From Bacillota bacterium (GTDB taxonomy: Bacteria > Bacillota > Dehalobacteriia > UBA4068): a DNA stretch of 64,000 bases. A program made the translations under genes and the position numbers. Of this stretch, positions 17,404 to 26,917 are shown in pieces (the first letter of the stretch is position 1; each line of letters begins with the position of its first letter). Under the pieces are notes generated by a model that was given only the letters and a program-made list of their open reading frames with translations, was not told where the DNA came from and made no database searches. The stretch is taken from assembly GCA_024679955.1 (NCBI GenBank), contig JAILCQ010000021.1, positions 84,882-148,881 of the forward strand, read 5' to 3'.

Positions 17404-18078
17404 TCATTCCACGGCAAACAAATATTGCCGCCAGGGAGAGCGGGCGCCATCCGCCGCCGTCACCTGTATATTCAAACTGAAGCGGCCTTTTTGTATGAAA
17501 TCCTCCGGCACGGCGATTTCTCCTTCGCTGCCGGATACGGTCTGCAACTCCTGCTCTCCCAGGCGATAGGCGACCTCCTGCACGCCTTGGGGATGTTCCG
17601 CCGTATAGGTCAAAGCATGTCCCGGCGTAAACGGATATTCCTGATCCGGGGTCAGCAGTTTGTCTCCATCGTACAGGGACAATTCCGGTACGGTGGTGGT
17701 GGTGAGCAGATACTGTGCCCAGGGGGACTGATTACCGTCCCGGGCGGTAACGTATACGTTCAGGCTGAAAATGCCCTTTCCGGCAAAATCCTGGGGCAGA
17801 TCCAGCAGCAGGCTGCCGTCGCTGGCCGCATGCATCAAATCGCCGTCGCCGAAGCGATAGGCGATGGAAGCGATGCCCGAAGGATGGACGGCGCTGATCA
17901 AAATATGCTCCGCATTGGTCAAGCGGTACAAATTGCCGGGCACCATGATCTTCGCGCCGCATACGGCGGTAAAATAAGGAGGTTCGGCCGCCGGTTGGCG
18001 GACGCAGGCCGAAAGCGGCAAAAGCATGACCAGGAGCAAAACAGCCAGCGTCAACCGGCGCTTGTTCCTTTTCCCCAT
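17404..18078 (-). CDS. lipoprotein with two related domains, unknown function
   Basis: Signal peptide and lipobox LLPLSAC; VYVTARDGNQSPWAQYLL and IQVTAADGARSPWRQYLF repeats; RBS AGGAGAGG. Confidence 0.65.
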   Translation of the reverse strand: MGKRNKRRLTLAVLLLVMLLPLSACVRQPAAEPPYFTAVCGAKIMVPGNLYRLTNAEHILISAVHPSGIASIAYRFGDGDLMHAASDGSLLLDLPQDFAGKGIFSLNVYVTARDGNQSPWAQYLLTTTTVPELSLYDGDKLLTPDQEYPFTPGHALTYTAEHPQGVQEVAYRLGEQELQTVSGSEGEIAVPEDFIQKGRFSLNIQVTAADGARSPWRQYLFAVE

Positions 18079-18140
18079 AGGCGTTCCTCTCCTTTCCCCA
18101 GGGCTGGGCCGCCGCAAAAACCTGCCGGCGGCCTCCGGCT

Positions 18141-18743
18141 TCACATCGGTTTGCGGTCGGCAAGGGCCAAAGCCAGGGTGGCCTCGTCGGCGAATTCCAA
18201 ATCGCCGCCTACCGGCAAACCGTGGGCGATACGGCTGACCGCCACGCCCTTATCCTTCAGCAAATCGGCGATATACAAAGCCGTGGCCTCGCCTTCCACA
18301 TTGGGATTGGTGGCCACTACCACTTCCCGGATGTGTTCCTCTTCCACCCGCTGCAGCAGGCGGCGTATGGCCAACTGTTCCGGCCCCACCCCGTCCATAG
18401 GGGAAATGACGCCGCCCAATACCTGATACACCCCGTTGAAGCTGCGGGATCTTTCCATGCTGACCACGTCCCGGGGTTGTTCCACCACGCAGAGCAGGCT
18501 CCGGTCCCGCCGGGGATCGGCGCAAATGGAGCAGAGCGCCTCATCGGTATAGCCGCCGCAAACGGGGCAGGGATGCACCAATTCCTTGGCGCTCAGCACC
18601 GCTTCACTGAAGCGGGTCAAAGCCGCCTTGTCCCGGGAAAGCAGATAAAAGGCCAGCCGTTGGGCGGATTTCGGCCCCACGCCGGGCAAACGGGACAGTT
18701 CCTGGATCAAACGCTGCAGGGCTTGCGGATACAAACCGGCCAT
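18141..18743 (-). CDS. recR: recombination mediator RecR
   Basis: LIQELSRLPGVGPKSAQRLAFYLL, CPVCGGYTDEALCSICAD, TOPRIM LCVVEQPRDV. Confidence 0.96.
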   Translation of the reverse strand: MAGLYPQALQRLIQELSRLPGVGPKSAQRLAFYLLSRDKAALTRFSEAVLSAKELVHPCPVCGGYTDEALCSICADPRRDRSLLCVVEQPRDVVSMERSRSFNGVYQVLGGVISPMDGVGPEQLAIRRLLQRVEEEHIREVVVATNPNVEGEATALYIADLLKDKGVAVSRIAHGLPVGGDLEFADEATLALALADRKPM

Positions 18744-19063
18744 CAGAACATCCCCGGCAATCCGCCGCCCATGCCGCCGGTGATTTTGGCCATTTTTTCA
18801 GCCGCCATGGTCTGCGCGGCGTTGAGCGCGTCTTTGATGGCGGCCAGCACCATATCTTCCAGCATTTCCACATCTTCCGGATCGACGATTTGCGGATCTA
18901 TGGCGATGGAAAGGATCTCCTGGGAGCCGTTGGCGACAACCCGTACCATACCGCCGCCGCTGACTCCTTCCACTTCCATGGTTTTCAGTTCTTCCTGGGC
19001 TTTGGCCATATCGTTTTGCATTTTTTGGGCCTGCTTCATCAGTTTTTGCATATTAAATCCCAT
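18743..19063 (-). CDS. ebfC: YbaB/EbfC family nucleoid-associated protein
   Basis: MQKLMKQAQKMQNDMAKAQEELKTMEVEGVSGGGMVRVVANG; between dnaX and recR. Confidence 0.95.
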   Translation of the reverse strand: MGFNMQKLMKQAQKMQNDMAKAQEELKTMEVEGVSGGGMVRVVANGSQEILSIAIDPQIVDPEDVEMLEDMVLAAIKDALNAAQTMAAEKMAKITGGMGGGLPGMF

Positions 19064-19080
19064 TGTATCGCCTCCTTGAT

Positions 19081-20919
19081 TTAAAACAATGCGTCTTCTT
19101 CTATATCGTCCGCGTCTCCCGGCGGCGGGGCCGCCTCTTCTCCGGCGGTTTTCTCTTCCGCCAGAATAACGCCGTGGATTTGCAGATTTTTACCCCAGAC
19201 CTGGCTGATGGCTTCCTCGATCAGCGATTTATGCGCCGGCCGGGAGCAGGCGCTGGTCATATGCAATTCATAGCCCGGGGGGAAGGCCAACGTCAAGCGG
19301 TCGCCTTTCAATGCCTGGGGCTTTCCTTCCATAACAAAGAAATAAGTGCCCAAATTGGCTTTATACACCTGCTGCAGGATATCCGGCCAAAGAGCCTGCA
19401 AACGCAGGAGATCATTCTCCGCCGCAGAGCCTTCCTGCCGGACCGGCGGTTCTGCCGGCTGGACCGGGGCCGCTTCCGGCGCTTTCTGCACCGGCGGTTC
19501 CTCTGCCGGCCAGGGCGGAACATCCTCCTCCGTGGCTTTCTGCACCGGTTCCTCTGCCGGCCAGGGCGGAACGTCCTCTTCCGGCGCTTTCTGCACCGGC
19601 GGTTCCTCTGCCGGCCAGGGCGGAACGTCCTCCTCCGGCGCTTTCTGCACCGGCGGTTCCTCTGCCGGCCACGGCGGAGCATCCTCCTCCGGCGCTTTCT
19701 GCACCGGCGGTTCCTCTGCCGGCCAAGGCGGAGCATCCTCTTCCGGTTTGGCTGGGGGGTTGGCCTTCGGTCCGGCAGCGGCGGGAGACAAAGAAGCGGC
19801 AGCCGTCTCTTGTCTGGGGGTCGTTCCGGCCGGACGACGTCCGGCGGCCGGCGCCGTTTTTTCACCGGCCTCCATGGCTTTCAAAAAGGCCAATTCCAGG
19901 GTGATGCGCTGCTCCCGGGAAAAGCGCAGCCGGCTGTCCACATCCGCCAGAGCCACCAGCAAACGGATAAAGCGGGCCGGCGGCAGGGCCAAAGCCCATT
20001 CCGGCGCCGGCGGATCGGGCTGTTTCTGCAATAAAGCGGCCAACAGATCCCGCAACTCCGCCAGCAAATCGGCGAAAGCGGCGCGGAAATCCCGGCCGGA
20101 ATCCGCCAATCGTTTGGTCAGGCCCAGCATTTCCGGCACATCCCGCTGCAGCAAGGCCCGGGCCAGGGCCAATATGAAATCCCGATCCACCGAGCCGGTC
20201 AGCTCGGCGATTTGGGCGGGGCCGATCTCCCCCTGGGCGGTGGCCGCCGCCTGATCCAGCAGGCTGACCGCGTCCCGCATGCCGCCTTCCGCTTTGCGGG
20301 CGATCAGCGCCGCCGCATCCGGCTGCAAAGCAATGCCTTCCTGATTGGCGATATCCAGCAAATGCCCGGCGATGGCGGCCTGGGGGATGGGTTTGAAATC
20401 GAAACGTTGACAACGGGACAGCACCGTCAGAGGGATTTTATGGGGCTCGGTGGTGGCCAGAATAAACAAGACCTGCTCCGGCGGTTCCTCCAGGGTCTTC
20501 AGCAAAGCGTTGAACGCTTCCGTGGTCAACATATGCACTTCGTCGATGATATAAACTTTGTACTTTTCCTGGGCCGGCAAATATTTGACCCGCTCCCGCA
20601 GATCGCGGATCTCGTCGATGCCCCGATTGGAGGCGGCGTCGATTTCCAGTACATCCAGGCTTTCCCCGGCCAGGGAACGGCGGCAGGCGTCGCATTGGCC
20701 GCAAGGCTCCCCCTCCTGGGGGGAAAGGCAATTCACCGCCCGGGCCAAAATTTTGGCGGCGGAAGTTTTGCCGGTGCCCCGGGGGCCGGCGAACAAATAG
20801 GCGTGTACAAAATTGTTCCCCGCCACCCCGGCTTTCAATATCCTGGCCGTGGTTTCCTGGCCGATCAACCGGCTGAAAACCGTGGGCCGGTAGCGGCGGT
20901 ACAAAGCGGTATAACGCAT
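19081..20919 (-). CDS. dnaX: DNA polymerase III subunit gamma/tau
   Basis: YRRYRPTVFSRLIGQE, AGPRGTGKTSAAKILARAVNC, CGQCDACR, IIDEVHMLTTEAFNALLKTLEEPP. Confidence 0.96.
   Translation of the reverse strand: MRYTALYRRYRPTVFSRLIGQETTARILKAGVAGNNFVHAYLFAGPRGTGKTSAAKILARAVNCLSPQEGEPCGQCDACRRSLAGESLDVLEIDAASNRGIDEIRDLRERVKYLPAQEKYKVYIIDEVHMLTTEAFNALLKTLEEPPEQVLFILATTEPHKIPLTVLSRCQRFDFKPIPQAAIAGHLLDIANQEGIALQPDAAALIARKAEGGMRDAVSLLDQAAATAQGEIGPAQIAELTGSVDRDFILALARALLQRDVPEMLGLTKRLADSGRDFRAAFADLLAELRDLLAALLQKQPDPPAPEWALALPPARFIRLLVALADVDSRLRFSREQRITLELAFLKAMEAGEKTAPAAGRRPAGTTPRQETAAASLSPAAAGPKANPPAKPEEDAPPWPAEEPPVQKAPEEDAPPWPAEEPPVQKAPEEDVPPWPAEEPPVQKAPEEDVPPWPAEEPVQKATEEDVPPWPAEEPPVQKAPEAAPVQPAEPPVRQEGSAAENDLLRLQALWPDILQQVYKANLGTYFFVMEGKPQALKGDRLTLAFPPGYELHMTSACSRPAHKSLIEEAISQVWGKNLQIHGVILAEEKTAGEEAAPPPGDADDIEEDALF
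19483..19749. repeat. five-copy tandem repeat (54/51 bp) inside dnaX
   Basis: Copies begin at 19483, 19537, 19588, 19642, 19696 (TTTCTGCACCGG...), encoding KAPEED(A/V)PPWPAEEPPVQ. Confidence 0.93.
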
Positions 20920-21045
20920 AGGGATCCGATCCTTTATTTCCTCTGCTGTATCCTTTGCATCTCTGCTTCCGGCGGCATATCGGCCGCCGGATACAACGAT
21001 AACTAAATATACATATTTCTCTGCCCGGCAAACAATATCCTGCCC

Positions 21046-22410
21046 TTATACCATCCGTTCCGGCCGCACCAAACGGTCAAATTCCTCGCCGCTGAGATAG
21101 CCCAGATCCATCACCGCCTGGCGCAAAGTGATATTTTCCGCATAGGCTTTCTTGGCCGCCGCCGCCGCTTTGTCATAGCCGATATGGGGATTGAGGGCGG
21201 TGACCAGCATCAGGGATTGTTGCAAATACTGATCCATTTTTTCTTTGTCGGCCTGCAGCCCCGCCAGGCAGCGTTGGTTGAAGGAGAGGGTGGCGTCGGT
21301 CAGCAGGCGGCAGGATTGCAGCACATTGTAAATCAGCACCGGCATATATACATTCAGCTGAAAACGGCCCTGAGAGGCGGCGATACCCACCGTCACGTCA
21401 TTGCCCATCACCTGCGCCGCCGCCATGGTCATGGCCTCGCATTGGGTGGGATTGACCTTGCCGGGCATTATGGAGCTGCCGGGTTCATTGGCGGGGATGC
21501 GGATCTCCGCCAGATTGGCCCGGGGGCCGGCGGCCAGCCAGCGTATATCGTCGGCGATCTTCATCCAGTTGGCGGCCAGGGCCTTCAAAGCCCCATGGGC
21601 GAATACCAATTCATCCTTGGCGCTGAGGCTGTGGAACTTGTTGGCGGCGCTGACAAAGGGCAAGCCGGTCAGGGCGGCGATCTCCGCCGCCGCCGCTTCG
21701 CCGAAGCCGGGGGGCGCGTTCAGGCCGCTGCCCACCGCCGTGCCGCCCAGAGCCAGCTCCAGCAGGCCCGGCATGGCCGCCGTCAATTGGCGGCGGTTGC
21801 TTTCCAGCATCACCCGCCAGGCGCTGATCTCCTGGGAAAAATATAAAGGCGTAGCGTCCTGCAAATGGGTGCGGCCGATTTTGATGGTGCCGGCGTTTTC
21901 TTCCTCCAGCCGTTTCATGGTTTGGATGGCGGCGTCCAAAGCGGGAAGCAATCCCTCTTGCATAGCCTTGGCCGCCACCATATGCATGGCCGAGGGGAAA
22001 ACGTCGTTGGAGCTTTGGCTCCTGTTCACATGGTCGTTGGGATGCACCCATTTTTCCCCGGCCTGCCGGTTGGCCAAAGCGGCGATCACTTCGTTGACGT
22101 TCATATTGGTTTGGGTGCCGCTGCCGGTTTGCCAAACCGATAAGGGAAACTGATCGTCCCAGCGGCCGGCCAATATCTCTTCCGCCGCGGCGATAATGGC
22201 TTGGGCCCGTTTTTCATCCAGCTCGCCCAAGCGCCGGTTCACCGTTGCCGCCGCTTTTTTGATGGTGGTCAGGGCGTAGATGATCTCCAAAGGCATTTTT
22301 TCCCAGCCGATGGGAAAGTTTTCCAAAGAACGTTGGGTTTGCGCCCCCCAGTATTTATCGGCGGGCACCTGCATTTCGCCCAGGCTGTCTTTTTCTATCC
22401 GATAGGACAT
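21046..22410 (-). CDS. fumC: class II fumarate hydratase
   Basis: [46 protein letters not shown]. Confidence 0.94.
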   Translation of the reverse strand: MSYRIEKDSLGEMQVPADKYWGAQTQRSLENFPIGWEKMPLEIIYALTTIKKAAATVNRRLGELDEKRAQAIIAAAEEILAGRWDDQFPLSVWQTGSGTQTNMNVNEVIAALANRQAGEKWVHPNDHVNRSQSSNDVFPSAMHMVAAKAMQEGLLPALDAAIQTMKRLEEENAGTIKIGRTHLQDATPLYFSQEISAWRVMLESNRRQLTAAMPGLLELALGGTAVGSGLNAPPGFGEAAAAEIAALTGLPFVSAANKFHSLSAKDELVFAHGALKALAANWMKIADDIRWLAAGPRANLAEIRIPANEPGSSIMPGKVNPTQCEAMTMAAAQVMGNDVTVGIAASQGRFQLNVYMPVLIYNVLQSCRLLTDATLSFNQRCLAGLQADKEKMDQYLQQSLMLVTALNPHIGYDKAAAAAKKAYAENITLRQAVMDLGYLSGEEFDRLVRPERMV

Positions 22411-23708
22411 ACGTTTTCCTCCTTATCCGTTTTCACCGGCAGCCACCGGCGGATCTCTCCCAGCAAATACAACGACCCGGTAACCAAAAGCATATCTTCC
22501 GGCTCTGTCCAGGCCAAAGCAGCCTGCAAAGCCCGGCGGTTGTCTTCCATGGCCAAAACGGGCACGCCCAGTCCGGACAAGTAACGGGCCGTAGCCCGCC
22601 AGTCTTCGCTGCGCTGCGTCATCGGCGGCGGGGTGACCACAGCGCCGCCCAGCAGCGGCGCCAACAGGGCCAAAGCCGCCTGCCTGTCCTTGTCGTCCAA
22701 CATGCCAACCAGGGCGATCTTTCGCCTATCGGGCCACAACGCCTGCAAAGAAGCGGTCAAAGCCGCCATGCCATGGGGGTTATGGGCGCCGTCCAATACG
22801 ATCAGCGGCCGCTGGCCGGCGATTTCCAAACGCCCCGGCCATTTGGCGCTTTGCAAGCCCTGTCGTATGGCCCGGCTGCCGCAGCCGGCCAAACGGCAGG
22901 CCGCTGCCGCCAGGGCGGCATTGTCCACCTGATACAAGCCGGGCATGGATATGGCCAAGTCCTCCAGCCGGTCTTCGCCCATGCGCCAATGGAAGCGGGA
23001 ACCCAGGCTATCGCTGCGCACCTGTTCCACGGCGATATCCCGGCCCAGCCAATACACCGGCGCCCGGCAAGCGGCGGCGGCCCGGCGCACCGCTTCTTCC
23101 CCTTCGCCGGAGACGCCGCATACCACCTGGCTGCCTTTTTTGATGATGCCGGCTTTCACTTGAGCGATCTCCGGCACCGTATTGCCCAAATAGCGGCAAT
23201 GATCCAAGGCCACGTTGGTCATAATCACGATGTCTCCGTCTATGATATTGGTGCTGTCGATAGAGCCGCCCATGCCCACTTCCAGCACGGCCCAATCCAC
23301 TTTGGCCCGGGCAAAGCTCAGCAGGGCGCAGGCGGTGGCCAATTCAAACTCGGTGGGGCTTTCCCAGCCTTCCGCCACCATAGCGGTGATATGGGGGGCG
23401 ATTTCGCTGATGGAAGCGGCAAAATCCTGCTCCGACAGCCAACGGCCGTCCAGCCGGTAGCGTTCCCGATGGCAAATCAAATGGGGCGAGGAAAAAAAAC
23501 CGGTGCGCCGCCCCGACGCCCTGAGCACGCTTTCGCAATAGGCGGCGGTGGAGCCTTTGCCATTGGTGCCGCCCACATGCAGATAATGACCGATGCTCTC
23601 CTGGGGATCGCCCAAACGCCGCAGCAATTCCCGGATCCGCTGCAATCCCGGATTTACGCCGAACTTGCATAAATCCTGCATAAAAGCCAAGCTTTGTTGG
23701 TAGTCCAT
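22395..23708 (-). CDS. folC: bifunctional folylpolyglutamate/dihydrofolate synthase
   Basis: [44 protein letters not shown]; start trimmed to MDYQQSL. Confidence 0.93.
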   Translation of the reverse strand: MDYQQSLAFMQDLCKFGVNPGLQRIRELLRRLGDPQESIGHYLHVGGTNGKGSTAAYCESVLRASGRRTGFFSSPHLICHRERYRLDGRWLSEQDFAASISEIAPHITAMVAEGWESPTEFELATACALLSFARAKVDWAVLEVGMGGSIDSTNIIDGDIVIMTNVALDHCRYLGNTVPEIAQVKAGIIKKGSQVVCGVSGEGEEAVRRAAAACRAPVYWLGRDIAVEQVRSDSLGSRFHWRMGEDRLEDLAISMPGLYQVDNAALAAAACRLAGCGSRAIRQGLQSAKWPGRLEIAGQRPLIVLDGAHNPHGMAALTASLQALWPDRRKIALVGMLDDKDRQAALALLAPLLGGAVVTPPPMTQRSEDWRATARYLSGLGVPVLAMEDNRRALQAALAWTEPEDMLLVTGSLYLLGEIRRWLPVKTDKEENVCPIG

Positions 23709-23880
23709 AGTTCCCCCAAAAACACTTCTATCGATTCGGCCGGCGGCCCGGCAACGGCAAAACCACAGGAGGAGACCCGCTCCGCCCTGTGGTTTTGTTC
23801 TCTGCCGCAACACGGCCCGGGAGCCTGTCCCCGCCGCTGCCTAGGCAGCGGCGCGTTTTCTCCGCCAGGCCGGCGGCGCT

Positions 23881-26529
23881 TTATTGCAACAATGCCAGAT
23901 GCGCTTGCAAGGAAGCCAATTTTTCCTGCGCTTCCTTTTCTTTCTGTTTTTCCTTTTCCACCACCGCTTCCGGCGCTTTGGCCAGGAAGGAGGCGTTGCT
24001 CAGTTTGGCCGAAAGCCGCTGCATATCCTTCTGACAAGAGTCGATCTCCTTTTGCAGGCGGGCGATCTCCTTGTTCAAATCGATCAGGCCGGCCAGGGGC
24101 AAATAGATGTCCACACCCCGCACATGTCCTTTGGCGGCCTGTTCTTCCTGGGCGGCGGCAGGTTCCGCCCAGATAATGGAATCCGCGGCGGCCAGGGAAA
24201 GGATATAGCTTTCCGCCGGTTTTACCTGGGCCAGCAGGGATGCTTCACCCTGCAGGATCACCCGGGCTTTTTTGCCCATGGGCACGTTCATTTCCGCCCG
24301 CAAATTGCGGATGCAGCGGACGATATCCATCACCAGGTTCATTTGTTCCGCTTCCCGGGGATAGGCGGCCATGTCCTTGCCGTCGGGATAAGCGGCCAGC
24401 ATGACCGTTTCCCCTTGATGGGGCAATTGCTGCCAAATCTCTTCGGTGATAAAGGGAATAAAGGGATGCAGCAATTCCAAAATGCGGCTCAGCACCGTGG
24501 ACAGCACCTTCTGCGCGGTGTATTTTTCCACTTCGCTGCCTTTATACAGCCGCAGCTTGGCCAATTCCACATACCAATCGCAATATTCGTCCCAAACGAA
24601 ATCGTATATCTTGCGCAGCGCCTCGCCCAATTCAAAATTCTCCAGGCAATCATTGACGGTCAGGGCCGTCCGGCGCAATCTTTCCAATATCCATTGATCC
24701 GCCAAGGTCAGTTCTTCGTTATAAGCGCCGGGTTGATAACCGGCCAGGTTCATCAGGGTGAAACGGCTGGCGTTCCACAGCTTGTTGAGGAAATTGCGGG
24801 AGGCCTCCAGCCGTTCCGGCTTGAAGCGCATGTCGTTGCCGGGGCTGTTGCCGGTCATCAGCATAAAGCGCAGGCTGTCCGCCCCGTACTGTTCAATGAC
24901 CTGGATGGGGTCTACGCCGTTGCCCAGGGATTTGCTCATCTTCCGTCCCTGTTCGTCCCGGACGATGCCGTGGATGAACACATGGGAAAAGGGTTTTTCG
25001 CCCATATGCTCCATGCCGGAGAACATCATCCGCGCCACCCAGAAGAAAATGATATCGTAGCCTGTCACCAAAACGCTGGTGGGATAGAAATCCTTCAGCA
25101 GCTGGGTCTGTTCCGGCCAACCCAGGGTGGAAAAAGGCCACAAGCCCGAGGAGAACCAGGTATCCAGCACGTCCGGATCCTGTTCCAGATGGACGCCGCC
25201 GCATTTGGGGCAGCGGTCCGGGTCTTCCTCGGCGCAGATCTCCTCGCCGCAATCGGCGCAATACCACACCGGGATGCGATGGCCCCACCACAATTGCCGG
25301 GAGATGCACCAATCGCGGATATTTTCCAGCCAATTGCCGTAGACGCGGCTGAAGCGTTCCGGCACGAACTTGGTATCGCCCTGGGTCACCGCCTCCAAGG
25401 CCGGTTTGGCCAAGGGCGGCATTTTCACGAACCATTGGGTGGAGACCAAGGGTTCCACCACGGAGCCGCAGCGGTAGCATTGGCCCACGCCATGGGTGAG
25501 GTCGGTGATCTTTTCCAGCAGACCCATTTCCCGGAATTCTTCGATCAGCTTTTCCCGGCATTCCAGGGCGGTCATGCCCGCGTATTTGCCGGCGTTTTCG
25601 TTCATGCGCCCGTCTTTGCCCAAAACGGTGATCTGCTCCAAATGATGGCGCAGGCCGATCTCAAAGTCGTTGGGGTCATGGGCGGGGGTGATCTTTACCG
25701 CGCCGGTGCCGAATTCCATATCGCAGTATTCGTCGCCGATGATGGGGATCTCCCGGTCCATCACCGGCAGGATCACCGTTTTGCCGATCTTATCCTGATA
25801 GCGGGGATCGGCGGGATGCACCGCCACGGCGGTATCGCCCAGCAGGGTCTCCGGCCGGGTGGTGGCCACCACCACATAGCCGCTGCCGTCGGCGTAGGGA
25901 TAGCGCAGATACCACAGATGGCCTTCCCGCTCCGCATGCTCCACCTCGATATCGGAAATGGTGGTTTGGCAATGGCAGCACCAATTCACGATATAGCTGC
26001 CCCGATAGATCAGGCCTTTTTTATACATATTGACGAAAGCCCGGCGCACCGCTTTACTGCAGCCCTCGTCCATGGTAAAACGTTCTTTATCCCAATCACA
26101 GGAAGCGCCCATCATCCGCAACTGTTTGACGATGCGGGCATGGTATTTCTCTTTCCACTGCCAGGCCCGTTCCAAAAAGGCTTCCCGGCCCAATTCGTAT
26201 TTGTTCAGCCCTTCCTTGGCCAGTTGTTCTTCTATTTTCGCCTGGGTGGCGATGCCGGCATGGTCGGTGCCAGGCAGCCACAGGACACGGCGGCCCTGCA
26301 TACGCCGCCAACGGCTCAATACGTCTTGCAGGGTATTGTCCAGGGCATGGCCCATATGCAATTGGCCGGTAACGTTGGGCGGCGGCATGACGATACAAAA
26401 CGGTTCGCCCTGGGGATGGATATCGCAGCTGAAATAGCCCTTTTCCAGCCATTGCTCATACCGTTTGCCTTCCACCTCCAAAGGCTGATAGGTGGTAGAA
26501 AGTTGTTTTGCTTCCATGGTTTCAGACAT
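23881..26529 (-). CDS. valS: valyl-tRNA synthetase
   Basis: PPPNVTGQLHMGHALDNTLQD, KMSKSLGNGVDP, C-terminal coiled coil. Confidence 0.97.
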   Translation of the reverse strand: MSETMEAKQLSTTYQPLEVEGKRYEQWLEKGYFSCDIHPQGEPFCIVMPPPNVTGQLHMGHALDNTLQDVLSRWRRMQGRRVLWLPGTDHAGIATQAKIEEQLAKEGLNKYELGREAFLERAWQWKEKYHARIVKQLRMMGASCDWDKERFTMDEGCSKAVRRAFVNMYKKGLIYRGSYIVNWCCHCQTTISDIEVEHAEREGHLWYLRYPYADGSGYVVVATTRPETLLGDTAVAVHPADPRYQDKIGKTVILPVMDREIPIIGDEYCDMEFGTGAVKITPAHDPNDFEIGLRHHLEQITVLGKDGRMNENAGKYAGMTALECREKLIEEFREMGLLEKITDLTHGVGQCYRCGSVVEPLVSTQWFVKMPPLAKPALEAVTQGDTKFVPERFSRVYGNWLENIRDWCISRQLWWGHRIPVWYCADCGEEICAEEDPDRCPKCGGVHLEQDPDVLDTWFSSGLWPFSTLGWPEQTQLLKDFYPTSVLVTGYDIIFFWVARMMFSGMEHMGEKPFSHVFIHGIVRDEQGRKMSKSLGNGVDPIQVIEQYGADSLRFMLMTGNSPGNDMRFKPERLEASRNFLNKLWNASRFTLMNLAGYQPGAYNEELTLADQWILERLRRTALTVNDCLENFELGEALRKIYDFVWDEYCDWYVELAKLRLYKGSEVEKYTAQKVLSTVLSRILELLHPFIPFITEEIWQQLPHQGETVMLAAYPDGKDMAAYPREAEQMNLVMDIVRCIRNLRAEMNVPMGKKARVILQGEASLLAQVKPAESYILSLAAADSIIWAEPAAAQEEQAAKGHVRGVDIYLPLAGLIDLNKEIARLQKEIDSCQKDMQRLSAKLSNASFLAKAPEAVVEKEKQKEKEAQEKLASLQAHLALLQ

Positions 26530-26917
26530 GCTTTTCTTCCTCTCGCTTTTTGCTTGTAAACGGTCGCCCCGTCTGTTTTCCGGCGGAGAACAGGCGGGCG
26601 GACGATCTTTATCCGGATACGTATATCTTATTCATTATAATGTTTTTTTCCAATAAAAGCAATGATTTTCACCGGGAAAGGGCACCGGCCCGGCGGGCGG
26701 AGAATAGAATGCAATTATTGGCAAGGGAATTTCTCTGGTCAAAATACTATTTTTATGGTATAGTTATTTTATACATTTTTCCTTTTGCCGCTTTTTGCCG
26801 CAAAAAGCCATATCCGCCGCCGGATCGTTTTCCGGACGGGGCAACCCCCGCCGCGGCGCGGCCGGTTTTCCGCCATGACGGCGGACGGCGGATGCCAAAA
26901 ATAAACGAGGGATTTTT

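Noticed and set aside
19483-19749. Possible CRISPR array (regular repeats)
   Set aside because: Repeats are contiguous, in-frame, with no unique spacers; protein-coding tandem repeat instead.
19412-19865. Minus/plus frames full of Arg/Gly repeats over the dnaX repeat region
   Set aside because: Alternative-frame readings of the same 54-bp tandem repeat; the DnaX frame is the real one.
19081-20919. Programmed frameshift in dnaX producing gamma
   Set aside because: No clear A_AAA_AAG slippery heptamer with downstream hairpin noticed in the reading frame; cannot be supported by eye.
20920-21045. SRP RNA (ffs) or tRNA upstream of dnaX
   Set aside because: Interval is short and lacks the GGAA tetraloop domain or TTC-A/G-A tRNA arm; no tRNA signatures were noticed anywhere in the window.
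26530-26917. T-box leader upstream of valS
   Set aside because: No AGGGTGGNACCGCG T-box core on the minus strand; no extended leader structure recognised.
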